Assembly: GCA_964606735.1 (NCBI GenBank)
Contig: CAZSHI010000048.1
Span: 1 to 6,386 of the forward strand
From: UBA5109 sp964606735
GTDB lineage: Bacteria; Pseudomonadota; Gammaproteobacteria; Pseudomonadales; Pseudohongiellaceae
DNA length: 6,386 bases
Direction: 5' to 3'
The translations under genes were made by a program, and so were the position numbers. Of the stretch, positions 1 to 5,163 are shown one piece after another; the stretch's first letter is position 1, and each line of letters begins with the position of its first letter. The notes beneath the pieces were generated by a model, which did not search any database, was not told the origin of the DNA, and saw only the letters and a program-made list of their open reading frames with translations.

Positions 1-131
1 ATCTCGGACATATCTTCCATAGCAAAGCGGATGCCTTCGCGACCCTGGCCACTCTCATTGACACCGCCATAGGGCATGTTATCGGCCCAAAGGCTTCTTC
101 TGTACACAGGGATAAATGACCTGGGACATTT
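1..131 (-). pseudogene. 3' remnant of an aldehyde dehydrogenase gene (runs off left edge)
   Basis: Read on the minus strand from 131 down to 1, the frame is open and ends at the window edge with WADNMPYGGVNESGQ followed by GREGIRFAMEDMSE. This is the C-terminal signature of NAD(P)-dependent aldehyde dehydrogenases, whose usual form is ADxMPYGGVKxSGxGREGxRYAxEDMTE. Only about 30 residues match. The match begins near position 92; before it come unrelated residues (FIPVYRRS) and an in-frame TGA at 132-134. The roughly 450 residues that should precede it are absent, since that space holds another gene. I infer a truncated, decayed copy, because a functional enzyme needs the Rossmann and catalytic Cys regions. 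A few more C-terminal codons probably lie beyond the edge. An assembly junction is an alternative explanation. Confidence 0.65.
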
Positions 132-145
132 TCAATGAGAGTGGC
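48..145. repeat. 14-bp perfect inverted repeat (48-61 / 132-145)
   Basis: GCCACTCTCATTGA at 48-61 has its exact reverse complement TCAATGAGAGTGGC at 132-145, separated by 70 bases. The left arm lies inside the aldehyde dehydrogenase remnant and covers the Asn-Glu-Ser-Gly codons. The right arm coincides with the in-frame TGA that closes the remnant upstream. There is no T-run after either arm, so it does not look like a terminator. It could be a scar of an inverted duplication or rearrangement. Confidence 0.6.
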
Positions 146-170
146 TTCCAGCATATTGCCCTAAGGTAGG

Positions 171-1361
171 CTAGAGTGAGTCAGGCCAATCTCTGTCCGA
201 TTTTTTTAACCCCTCATAAGCAGAACGCTTCAATGAAGTCCCTAAAGTTCTGCGATCTCCCGCCTGACCGACCAAAACACGCGCAAGGGTATCCATCAGA
301 GTCTGCAATAGCTCAGGCAGGGGATCAGGCATCGAGCCATAAGGGTAAAGCAGCACAATGATACCGATAACCCGGTTTTCACTGAGCAGCGGAAAACCAT
401 AGAAATTCCCCAGTGTTTTTACTGGTGGCTTACCGTGTAGCAATTCAATCGAATCTACGCTCAATTCTTTTTTCTGTGTAATCACCTGTGCGAAATAAGC
501 TTCCAGGCTCAGCGGACGCTGGTTTAGCTCATCAATGTGCAGGGATTCACCCTGAATCCTGCGTAGATCCAGATCCCCAAGCTGGCTGATGAGCACGCTG
601 TCAAATTCATGAGGTGTTTTGTGGTGCAGTCGGCACATGAAGCCGTACTGGCAATCGCTCAAGTTCTGCAACTCTTGCAAAACCTGCTGGAAGAAGCGCC
701 TGTCTACTCTGTTTTCCATGTAAGCCGCCTGAATTTTCACGATGAGTTCTGCCTGCTTCTGTCTCAGCAGTAGTTCCTTCTCACGTTTGCTGGCCTCTTC
801 CCGTAAGAGCACATTCTCGGTCAGGCGGCTGATAAAGCGGCTGCTGTTAAGAAACAGATAGACTGAATAGAACGGAATCATCAGTGCCATGACCAGTGGC
901 ATGGAGCCCGGCAGACTGAAAAAACAGAAAGTCAGCGGCAAGAGCACGGGCAGCAGATACAAAAGCAGGGACACCCGATCGATGCCAAGGCTGCTGGTAG
1001 CCCCAGCGGTGATGCCGGCAAACACGAAAGCTACGAACACCAGTTCAGTCAGGCCAACATTATTCAGAATCAAAACCGGCAAGGCGCCAATCGTCAGGGC
1101 GGTCCCCAGTGTGCCCAACCTGAAATTACGAAACATGGTAAATACTGAGTAGATTTCGCCCTGCTGGATGAAGCGGTAATATAGATAGTCCGCCAGGCGA
1201 AACGACTGCAGGAGACTCAAGCTGAGATACCAGATAAAAAGGCTCTGGGCATTGCTTTCATTGCTCACGATGGCAAACAGCATGCCATTGAGCAGCATGG
1301 TCATGAAAATGGCCAGCGGATAGTTGGCGTAGAGGTATTTAAGGATTTGCCGTTCCAGCAT
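171..1361 (-). CDS. Membrane protein with a cytoplasmic GAF-like domain, no visible output domain
   Basis: This 396-residue protein probably acts as an inner-membrane sensor or scaffold; its ligand and output are unknown. About six hydrophobic segments fill residues 12-172 (roughly 16-33, 40-56, 87-103, 107-125, 131-150 and 153-172). A charged, probably coiled-coil linker follows at about 175-215 (LLREEASKREKELLLRQKQ). Residues 220-365 look like a GAF fold, ending in the typical strand pattern GFPLLSENRVIGIIVLLY near 322-339. This layout is the usual front half of membrane-bound GGDEF proteins or sensor kinases. No GGDEF, EAL, HisKA or HATPase motif follows: the chain ends about 30 residues after the GAF-like region with a hydrophilic tail. 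The start ATG has a modest GGGAAG sequence about 10 bases upstream. The gene is monocistronic by position and stands next to the dehydrogenase remnant. The GAF assignment is by pattern only. Confidence 0.8.
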   Translation of the reverse strand: MLERQILKYLYANYPLAIFMTMLLNGMLFAIVSNESNAQSLFIWYLSLSLLQSFRLADYLYYRFIQQGEIYSVFTMFRNFRLGTLGTALTIGALPVLILNNVGLTELVFVAFVFAGITAGATSSLGIDRVSLLLYLLPVLLPLTFCFFSLPGSMPLVMALMIPFYSVYLFLNSSRFISRLTENVLLREEASKREKELLLRQKQAELIVKIQAAYMENRVDRRFFQQVLQELQNLSDCQYGFMCRLHHKTPHEFDSVLISQLGDLDLRRIQGESLHIDELNQRPLSLEAYFAQVITQKKELSVDSIELLHGKPPVKTLGNFYGFPLLSENRVIGIIVLLYPYGSMPDPLPELLQTLMDTLARVLVGQAGDRRTLGTSLKRSAYEGLKKSDRDWPDSL

Positions 1362-1393
1362 TGATATTCGTCTTCCCTGCCGATCAATGCCTG

Positions 1394-1424
1394 CATTCTA
1401 GTGGACTAATACGCCAACTGACCA
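1394..1424 (-). promoter_or_regulatory. Possible promoter of the GAF membrane protein gene
   Basis: On the minus strand, TTGGTC (1419-1424) is followed after 19 bases by TAGAAT (1394-1399), which matches the -10 consensus at five of six positions. The start codon lies about 33 bases further on. The spacer is longer than the ideal 17, so this is a weak call based on sequence only. Confidence 0.3.
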
Positions 1425-1594
1425 ATGAATTTACTCACGGTAATGGCACAATAAGGGCATTATTGCAGTATGCTGAATTTTTATCGGAAATATAAATAGG
1501 CTTTAAATACCGATATAAAACGAATTCTAACCAGGAGGAATTGCACAAAGAAAAAATAGCAGAGCGCTATTACTAATTCCGGAACAGTAGGTTG
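1425..1594. other. AT-rich intergenic region with an orphan ribosome-binding-like site
   Basis: Together with the flanking promoter and terminator, this fills a gap of about 300 bases (1362-1664) between genes. On the plus strand it holds two TATAAA hexamers (1491-1496, 1514-1519) with no good -35 at normal spacing. A strong AGGAGG follows at 1533-1538, and then a small inverted repeat, AATAGC at 1555-1560 with GCTATT at 1566-1571. Behind AGGAGG, the only start is a TTG two bases later, giving 11 codons before TAA, so I do not call a gene. No longer coding region is supported here on either strand. Confidence 0.4.
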
Positions 1595-1634
1595 ATAATA
1601 AAAAAGCCGCCCGGCAAGGGCAGCTTTTTATTAT
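1595..1634 (-). terminator. Rho-independent terminator of tpx, probably bidirectional
   Basis: A hairpin is formed by AAAAAAGCCGCCC (1600-1612) and GGGCAGCTTTTT (1618-1629) around the loop GGCAA. It contains one G·U-type pair, is flanked by ATAAT repeats, and has A-run and T-run on opposite sides. Read on the minus strand it lies about 30 bases after the tpx stop codon and ends in TTTTTTATTAT. The near symmetry means it could also stop a plus-strand transcript. Confidence 0.85.
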
Positions 1635-1664
1635 CGATACAAGGTTTTGAGTAAGCTGTAAAAC

Positions 1665-2162
1665 TCAGGACAGACTTGCCAGTGCCGCATCATAATCCGG
1701 CTCGTCGGCAATTTCCCCCACCAGTTCAGCATGTTTTACCGTGCCGTTTTCATCGATGACGACAACCGCGCGGGCGGTCAGTCCCGCCAGTGGCCCGTCG
1801 CTCATTTTTACGCCGTAGTCACTGGCGAAATCTGAACGGAAAGCGGATGCCGGCACCACCTGATCCAGACCCTCGGCACCGCAGTAACGATTAAGCGCAA
1901 AAGGCAGGTCCATTGAGGTGCAGACGACAAGAGTGTTGTCCAGCGCGCCTGCCTTGCTGTTAAAAGCCTTGGCGGATAACTGGCAAACCGGCGTATCGAT
2001 GCTGGGAAAAATATTGAGAATGACACGCTTGCCGGCCAGATCCGCGGAATCCAGCGCAGACAGGTCTGTTTTTACCAGTGAAAATGCCGGGGCCTTCGTA
2101 CCTGGAGCAGGCAGTTCGCCGTTGGTGTTAATCGGATTACCTCTTAAAGTGATTTGAGCCAT
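1665..2162 (-). CDS. tpx: Thiol peroxidase Tpx (atypical 2-Cys peroxiredoxin)
   Basis: Tpx reduces hydrogen peroxide and alkyl hydroperoxides using thioredoxin as electron donor. In E. coli it is periplasmic-associated although made without a classical signal peptide, and none is present here. The 165 residues match the family length. The active-site block NIFPSIDTPVC has Pro53, Thr57 and the peroxidatic Cys60. The resolving Cys94 lies in DLPFALNRYCGAEGL, and a third cysteine is at 81, as in E. coli Tpx. The active-site Arg is in the block TARAVVVIDENG (Arg131), and the C-terminal EPDYDAAL is also conserved. The start is supported by AAAGGA about 6 bases upstream of the ATG. The gene has its own candidate promoter and a strong terminator, so it is probably a single-gene unit. 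The identification is very secure; no residue is missing. Confidence 0.97.
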   Translation of the reverse strand: MAQITLRGNPINTNGELPAPGTKAPAFSLVKTDLSALDSADLAGKRVILNIFPSIDTPVCQLSAKAFNSKAGALDNTLVVCTSMDLPFALNRYCGAEGLDQVVPASAFRSDFASDYGVKMSDGPLAGLTARAVVVIDENGTVKHAELVGEIADEPDYDAALASLS

Positions 2163-2198
2163 CTTTGATCCTTTACGCGTTTAGTATGTTAAGCAGTC

Positions 2199-2220
2199 GT
2201 GCCCCTTGGCACACCTGCCA
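2199..2220 (-). promoter_or_regulatory. Overlapping small inverted repeats in the tpx leader
   Basis: Two five-base-pair stems share bases. GTGCC/GGCAC (2199-2212, loop CCTT) and TGGCA/TGCCA (2207-2220, loop CACC) cannot form together. They sit at and just after the predicted transcription start of tpx, so they could be an operator or alternative leader structures. No known binding motif was recognised. Confidence 0.3.
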
Positions 2221-2222
2221 TG

Positions 2223-2250
2223 AGTATAAAGCAGCTTGCCCGGCTTTACA
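2223..2250 (-). promoter_or_regulatory. tpx: Candidate tpx promoter
   Basis: On the minus strand, TATACT (2223-2228) is a good -10 hexamer about 60 bases before the tpx start. The -35 position holds only weak matches such as TGTAAA at a 16-base spacing. An inverted repeat, TAAAGC (2227-2232) with GCTTTA (2243-2248), overlaps the -10 and spacer. The weak -35 is compatible with activator-dependent transcription, for example in response to oxidative stress, but this is inference. Confidence 0.45.
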
Positions 2251-2277
2251 TCGCCTGTTGAAAGGGAAGTCAGTGCA

Positions 2278-3384
2278 TCAATCGCTGGCATCCCGTACCT
2301 GGTAGGCAATTTTCGGTGTACCAAAGGAGCCGATCCACACTTCATTCCCCGGAGTCACAATTGCCATGGTTGCCCGACTGAAATCCGGATTTGCCGGCGC
2401 ATCCAAAATGGTACTGTCTTTCATGGTAAGGGGGTGGATCGATACCGCAATGGTGCCACGAGGGCAATCACTAACCGGTGGCAGCCCGGTACCCCGACAG
2501 GCGGGTTCATCATCACGCATGCCGGCTGTCAGCAAATAACCGTCGCTACCCAGCACCACATTATCCGGGGCAAACGGCAGCGTGCGCGTGCGCCGTAAAA
2601 CACGGGAAGGATTGCTGTTTGACAAGGCAACCACTGCGCTCAAGCCAGAGGCCGCGACAAAAATTTCACTTTCATCGGCCGATACCTGAATGCCGTTATT
2701 CCCCGGTAATGCAGAGCCTTCAAGCATGGTGAAACCGTCCATACCGGGGCTCCAACGATACACACCTCCTGTAGGCCGACCCGAGAGCAGGTCATCAAAC
2801 GTGTTACCGGGATGCATCAGCACGGTAGCCAGAATGGTGCCGTCACGCATCGGGCTGACATCATTGGCATCCAGACCTTCCGGCATCATCACGCAGCCCA
2901 CCCAGGTGATTTCAGGGCGAGCAGCACTGGTATCCAGCTCGAAGACCTCAATAGCTTCACGCGCACCATGGCTGACCGCATACAAATCAAACACCTGGGT
3001 CTCACCGGCTTTGGGCAGGATACCCAGGCCATGGGTCTCCAGCTCATCTCGCCGTGGCGCTCCCGGGCATATTCCGTAACGATTTCGGTTGTGGCGGTCC
3101 CTGCCCTCGCCTTCGCCATACAGCACGGAAACCTGTTTGCTGTAGCTATTCACCAGATACAGGCCCACCGGGTCACCGGGCAGGTAGGTGCTTGCCACCA
3201 CCCACTCAGTGCCGGGCACATTGACCAGATCCTCTGGAGCGCCATTGAAATCACAAATAAAATTCAGCCCCCCAGTGCTGCTGCACTCATCCGGCTGGGC
3301 GCTGAGGCCCAAGCTAAAAAGCCCGGCACAGGACAGTAAAAGCAGCATCGGCGCTGTCATCAATAATTTTCTCATATCTACCAT
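2278..3384 (-). CDS. Exported paraoxonase/SMP-30-like calcium-dependent beta-propeller hydrolase
   Basis: This 368-residue protein has a signal peptide (hydrophobic core 11-27, likely cleavage after LSA at 29), so the mature protein should be periplasmic or outside the cell. It resembles paraoxonase/arylesterase six-bladed propellers, which hydrolyse lactones and esters. The spacing of the human PON1 calcium ligands is matched: Glu51-Asp52 in APEDLVNVPG (PON1 E53-D54), Asn174-Asp175 in DANDVSP (N168-D169), Asn230 in PGNNGIQVS (N224), and Asp274-Asn275 in APDNVVLGSDG (D269-N270). The His dyad is matched by His118 in THGLGI (H115) and His139 in VSHGAREAIEVF (H134). Seven cysteines include Cys34 and Cys44 near the mature N-terminus. 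Substrate is unknown; a lactonase is the best guess. Start choice is ambiguous: ATG at 3384 has only a weak GAG-rich site, and ATG at 3375 gives a more typical MRKLL signal-peptide start. It lies 115 bases upstream of tpx on the same strand, without a clear terminator between them. Confidence 0.75.
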   Translation of the reverse strand: MVDMRKLLMTAPMLLLLSCAGLFSLGLSAQPDECSSTGGLNFICDFNGAPEDLVNVPGTEWVVASTYLPGDPVGLYLVNSYSKQVSVLYGEGEGRDRHNRNRYGICPGAPRRDELETHGLGILPKAGETQVFDLYAVSHGAREAIEVFELDTSAARPEITWVGCVMMPEGLDANDVSPMRDGTILATVLMHPGNTFDDLLSGRPTGGVYRWSPGMDGFTMLEGSALPGNNGIQVSADESEIFVAASGLSAVVALSNSNPSRVLRRTRTLPFAPDNVVLGSDGYLLTAGMRDDEPACRGTGLPPVSDCPRGTIAVSIHPLTMKDSTILDAPANPDFSRATMAIVTPGNEVWIGSFGTPKIAYQVRDASD

Positions 3385-3428
3385 CTCGCTCTTTATGTGT
3401 GTTTATCCGGTTTGAAACTCGCGCAGCG

Positions 3429-3460
3429 ATACTAGCATAGCCTGAGAGGCTAAGGCTCTC
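3429..3460 (-). promoter_or_regulatory. Palindrome and possible promoter upstream of the paraoxonase-like gene
   Basis: TAGCCT-GAG-AGGCTA (3438-3452) is a perfect six-base-pair palindrome. It overlaps a second stem, GAGAG/CTCTC (3444-3460). On the minus strand they lie just upstream of a TAGTAT -10-like hexamer (3429-3434), in the place expected for an operator or activator site. No good -35 was found. Confidence 0.3.
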
Positions 3461-3522
3461 GAAAACGCTGCATTCATCTGCAATCGACTATAACGGCCAG
3501 CCAGAATTGATGGTAGTATCTG

Positions 3523-3564
3523 AACCCGGCATCCGGCAGTCTATGCAATTTGCCGGGTTATAAA
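3523..3564 (+). promoter_or_regulatory. Inverted repeat next to a -10-like site before the lectin-like gene
   Basis: AACCCGGC (3523-3530) and GCCGGGTT (3552-3559) form a perfect eight-base inverted repeat with a 21-base spacer. CCGGCA also occurs twice in tandem at 3526-3531 and 3533-3538. TATAAA at 3559-3564 overlaps the right arm and is a plausible -10 about 35 bases before the coding start. The -35 region (near 3536-3541) has no consensus match, so an activator or repressor binding at the repeat is plausible but unproven. Confidence 0.4.
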
Positions 3565-3591
3565 ACCTTTTTAGGGAACACCAAAGAATCC

Positions 3592-3598
3592 AAGAGGA
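3592..3598 (+). promoter_or_regulatory. Ribosome binding site favouring a GTG start
   Basis: AAGAGGA ends at 3598, directly against the ATG at 3599-3601, which is too close for normal initiation. The in-frame GTG at 3605-3607 is six bases away, the usual spacing. This site therefore argues for GTG as the true start of the lectin-like gene. Confidence 0.65.
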
Positions 3599-3604
3599 AT
3601 GATC

Positions 3605-4279
3605 GTGATAAACATAAAAACACCTTTGATAATTTTGACTAGCCTGTTTGCCGCCAATATGGCATTGGCACAGAACGGCGAACAGGAACCCATGTCCTTC
3701 TTTATTACGAGTGTCGGCCTCGATGGTGGCGATCTGGGCGGTCTGGCTGGCGCTGATGCGCACTGTCAGGCACTGGCTTCTGCTGTTGGCCGTGGCGATG
3801 CCACCTGGCATGCCTACCTGAGCACTCAGGGCCCCAATGCCGTCAATGCGCGTGACCGTATCGGCAACGGCCCCTGGTATGGGTCTGCTGGCAACCTGAT
3901 TGCCGAAGACCTGGATCATCTGCACGGTGATTCGCTGGAACGTGCGCGTGAAGGCAGCGGTTTACATCCATTTCACGCCAGAACAGAAAACGGCGACATC
4001 GTGAATGGCATTCTGGCCCGTGAATATGGCCTTGGCCCCAGCGTTCATGACATCCTGACTGGCTCCACCATTCGTGGTGCCGCTTTTCCTGCCGGCGATG
4101 ATATGACCTGCAACAACTGGACCAGCAATGATGAAGGCAGTGCCCGTATCGGCCATCATGACCGTCATGGCCGTACTGATAATTCCTGGAACTCGGCTCA
4201 CAACACCCGTAGCTGCAGCCCTGAGGGGGTAGCCGCTGGTGGTGGTGCTGGCCTGTTTTACTGCTTCGCGATTGATTAA
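3605..4279 (+). CDS. Small exported lectin-like protein
   Basis: I recognise this as a family of bacterial exported proteins often annotated as lectin; its function is unknown, and glycan binding is an inference from the name and a possible C-type-lectin-like fold. The protein is 224 residues from GTG 3605 (226 from the alternative ATG at 3599). It starts with a signal peptide ending ANMALA before QNGEQ. Numbering from the ATG, the conserved blocks are MSFFITSVG (32-40), LGGLAGADAHCQALA (46-60), AYLSTQ and NARDRIGNGPWY (72-94), DHLHGD (106-111), HDILTG (150-155), CNNWTS (171-176), GHHDR (185-189), SWNSAH (196-201) and GLFYCFA (218-224). Cysteines 56, 171, 206 and 222 could form two disulfides. 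Eleven of twelve arginine codons are CGT, unlike the mixed usage of its neighbours, which suggests high expression. It stands alone, divergent from the propeller gene, with its own terminator. Confidence 0.85.
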   Translation: MINIKTPLIILTSLFAANMALAQNGEQEPMSFFITSVGLDGGDLGGLAGADAHCQALASAVGRGDATWHAYLSTQGPNAVNARDRIGNGPWYGSAGNLIAEDLDHLHGDSLERAREGSGLHPFHARTENGDIVNGILAREYGLGPSVHDILTGSTIRGAAFPAGDDMTCNNWTSNDEGSARIGHHDRHGRTDNSWNSAHNTRSCSPEGVAAGGGAGLFYCFAID

Positions 4280-4301
4280 GCAGTCAGTGCTTTAAGCATT
4301 G

Positions 4302-4330
4302 AAAAGCCGGCCATATGGCCGGCTTTTTAT
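4302..4330 (+). terminator. Strong rho-independent terminator after the lectin-like gene
   Basis: AAAAGCCGGCC (4302-4312) pairs with GGCCGGCTTTTT (4317-4328) across ATAT; the GC-rich core is perfectly palindromic and is followed by TTTTTATTT. It lies 22 bases after the TAA stop codon. Because the A-run and T-run are symmetrical it may work in both directions. Confidence 0.93.
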
Positions 4331-4358
4331 TTCGCAGGCAGGACCAAACTGCTAGAAT
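4331..4358 (+). promoter_or_regulatory. Promoter placing the transcription start at the DUF2244 ATG
   Basis: TTCGCA (4331-4336, four of six consensus positions) and TAGAAT (4353-4358, five of six) are separated by 16 bases. A start site six to eight bases after the -10 falls at 4364-4366, on the ATG at 4365. The mRNA would therefore be leaderless or nearly so. The only ribosome-binding-like bases, AGGA at 4361-4364, abut the ATG and are badly spaced for use. Confidence 0.5.
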
Positions 4359-4364
4359 TCAGGA

Positions 4365-4859
4365 ATGGTTCTGTCCAGTCAGCAAGCAAGCAGCAGCACC
4401 CTCACCTTACTGCCCAACCGCTCGGCCACCTGGGCTGAAACCCGGTTGTCGCTCCTGCTGATCTGCGGCACCATGCTAGCTATCGGCACCTTCTGGGCCT
4501 TCATCGGGGCGTGGATGATCTTGCCCTTTTCCGGCATCGAAGCTGCTCTTGTGGCCTTCTTTTTATACCGGGTCTGCCTGGCGACTTATCAGCGCCAGGT
4601 CATTACTTTTTCGCCAGGTGAAATTCTGGTGCAGGTCGGTAGGCACTTTCCCAAACGCAGCTGGCACTTCAACCGTGAAAGCTGCTTTCTGGAACTTACC
4701 CATCCACGGCATCCCCATGCCCCACTGGGTATCGAAATCAGTGATGGCAAGCAAACCCTGGAACTGGGCAGCTTCCTTAACAAGCAGGACAAGGAAACCG
4801 CACTGGGCAAGCTCAAGGATGCCGGCCTGTTTATTCGTACTTACAAGCAGGCATCGTAA
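4365..4859 (+). CDS. DUF2244 family inner-membrane protein
   Basis: The 164-residue protein matches the DUF2244 layout: a short N-terminal segment, two closely spaced transmembrane helices (about 29-50 and 53-74) and a cytoplasmic beta-rich C-terminal half. The family hallmarks seen are GAWMILPFSGIEA (48-60), which links the helices, YRVCLATYQRQVITF (68-82), and the C-terminal block LELGSFLNKQDKETAL (132-147). The molecular role of DUF2244 is not established; in many proteobacteria its gene lies near cytochrome c oxidase genes, but here none is in view. The ATG has no properly spaced ribosome-binding site but sits just after a promoter-like sequence, so a leaderless mRNA is possible. The next Met is residue 37, inside the first helix, so the annotated start is preferred. 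There is no terminator before the FmdB gene 45 bases downstream. Confidence 0.88.
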   Translation: MVLSSQQASSSTLTLLPNRSATWAETRLSLLLICGTMLAIGTFWAFIGAWMILPFSGIEAALVAFFLYRVCLATYQRQVITFSPGEILVQVGRHFPKRSWHFNRESCFLELTHPRHPHAPLGIEISDGKQTLELGSFLNKQDKETALGKLKDAGLFIRTYKQAS

Positions 4860-4889
4860 ATCAGGGACTAGTCGAGCAAGAAACGCCTG

Positions 4890-4895
4890 TAGTAT
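4890..4895 (+). promoter_or_regulatory. -10-like hexamer close to the FmdB-type gene start
   Basis: TAGTAT lies nine bases before the ATG at 4905, in a context without any ribosome-binding sequence (CATTCCCCC precedes the ATG). If it is used, the leader would be only two or three bases long. No acceptable -35 is present, so cotranscription from the DUF2244 promoter is equally possible. Confidence 0.3.
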
Positions 4896-4904
4896 CATTC
4901 CCCC

Positions 4905-5159
4905 ATGCCTATTTTTGAATACAAATGTCTGGATTGCGGGAAACGCTTTGAGAAGATCGTACTGGTCAACGAGAAGCCTGACTGTGATTTCTGCCAGAGC
5001 GCCAATCTGGAAAAACAGTTTTCACCTGCCGGCATTCGCACCAGTAAAAGCACCCGTAAATCCGAAAGTCAGGAGCACCAGGCGCGCAGCAAGATTCGCA
5101 AGGATCGTGCTGTCGCCGAAAGCGATTTCCTCAAAAAAGAATTAAGCGAAGGACACTAA
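4905..5159 (+). CDS. FmdB-type zinc-ribbon protein
   Basis: The 84-residue protein begins MPIFEYKCLDCGKRFE, the standard opening of the FmdB/CxxC_CxxC_SSSS zinc-ribbon family. Cys8-x2-Cys11 and Cys27-x2-Cys30 form the zinc site. A basic, polar tail rich in Lys, Arg, Ser and Glu follows (about 44-84), probably disordered. The family's role is poorly defined; the name comes from a putative regulator of formamidase genes, and members are often small companions of unrelated operons. No ribosome-binding site precedes the ATG. The stop codon is only four bases before the exported methyltransferase-like gene, so the two are almost certainly cotranscribed and probably translationally coupled. Confidence 0.88.
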   Translation: MPIFEYKCLDCGKRFEKIVLVNEKPDCDFCQSANLEKQFSPAGIRTSKSTRKSESQEHQARSKIRKDRAVAESDFLKKELSEGH

Positions 5160-5163
5160 TATC

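Noticed and set aside
1536..1574. 11-codon TTG frame after AGGAGG as a real micro-peptide gene
   Set aside because: Only two bases separate AGGAGG and the TTG, which is too close for efficient initiation; kept only as a low-level finding.
3325..3336. Possible lipobox LLSC in the propeller protein signal peptide
   Set aside because: The hydrophobic stretch continues well past this Cys19, and a normal signal peptidase I site (LSA before QPD) follows, so a lipoprotein is less likely, though not excluded.
2812..3339. Plus-strand open frame of 175 codons inside the propeller gene
   Set aside because: It is antisense to a gene with a clear signal peptide and family motifs, has no recognisable domain, and has no ribosome-binding site.
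3488..3925. Minus-strand open frame of 145 codons overlapping the lectin-like gene start
   Set aside because: It covers the promoter and signal-peptide region of a well-supported gene on the other strand and shows no family features.
4549..5145. Plus-strand open frame of 198 codons spanning DUF2244 and FmdB genes
   Set aside because: It is a shifted frame across two recognised genes; its product is low-complexity and unlike any family.
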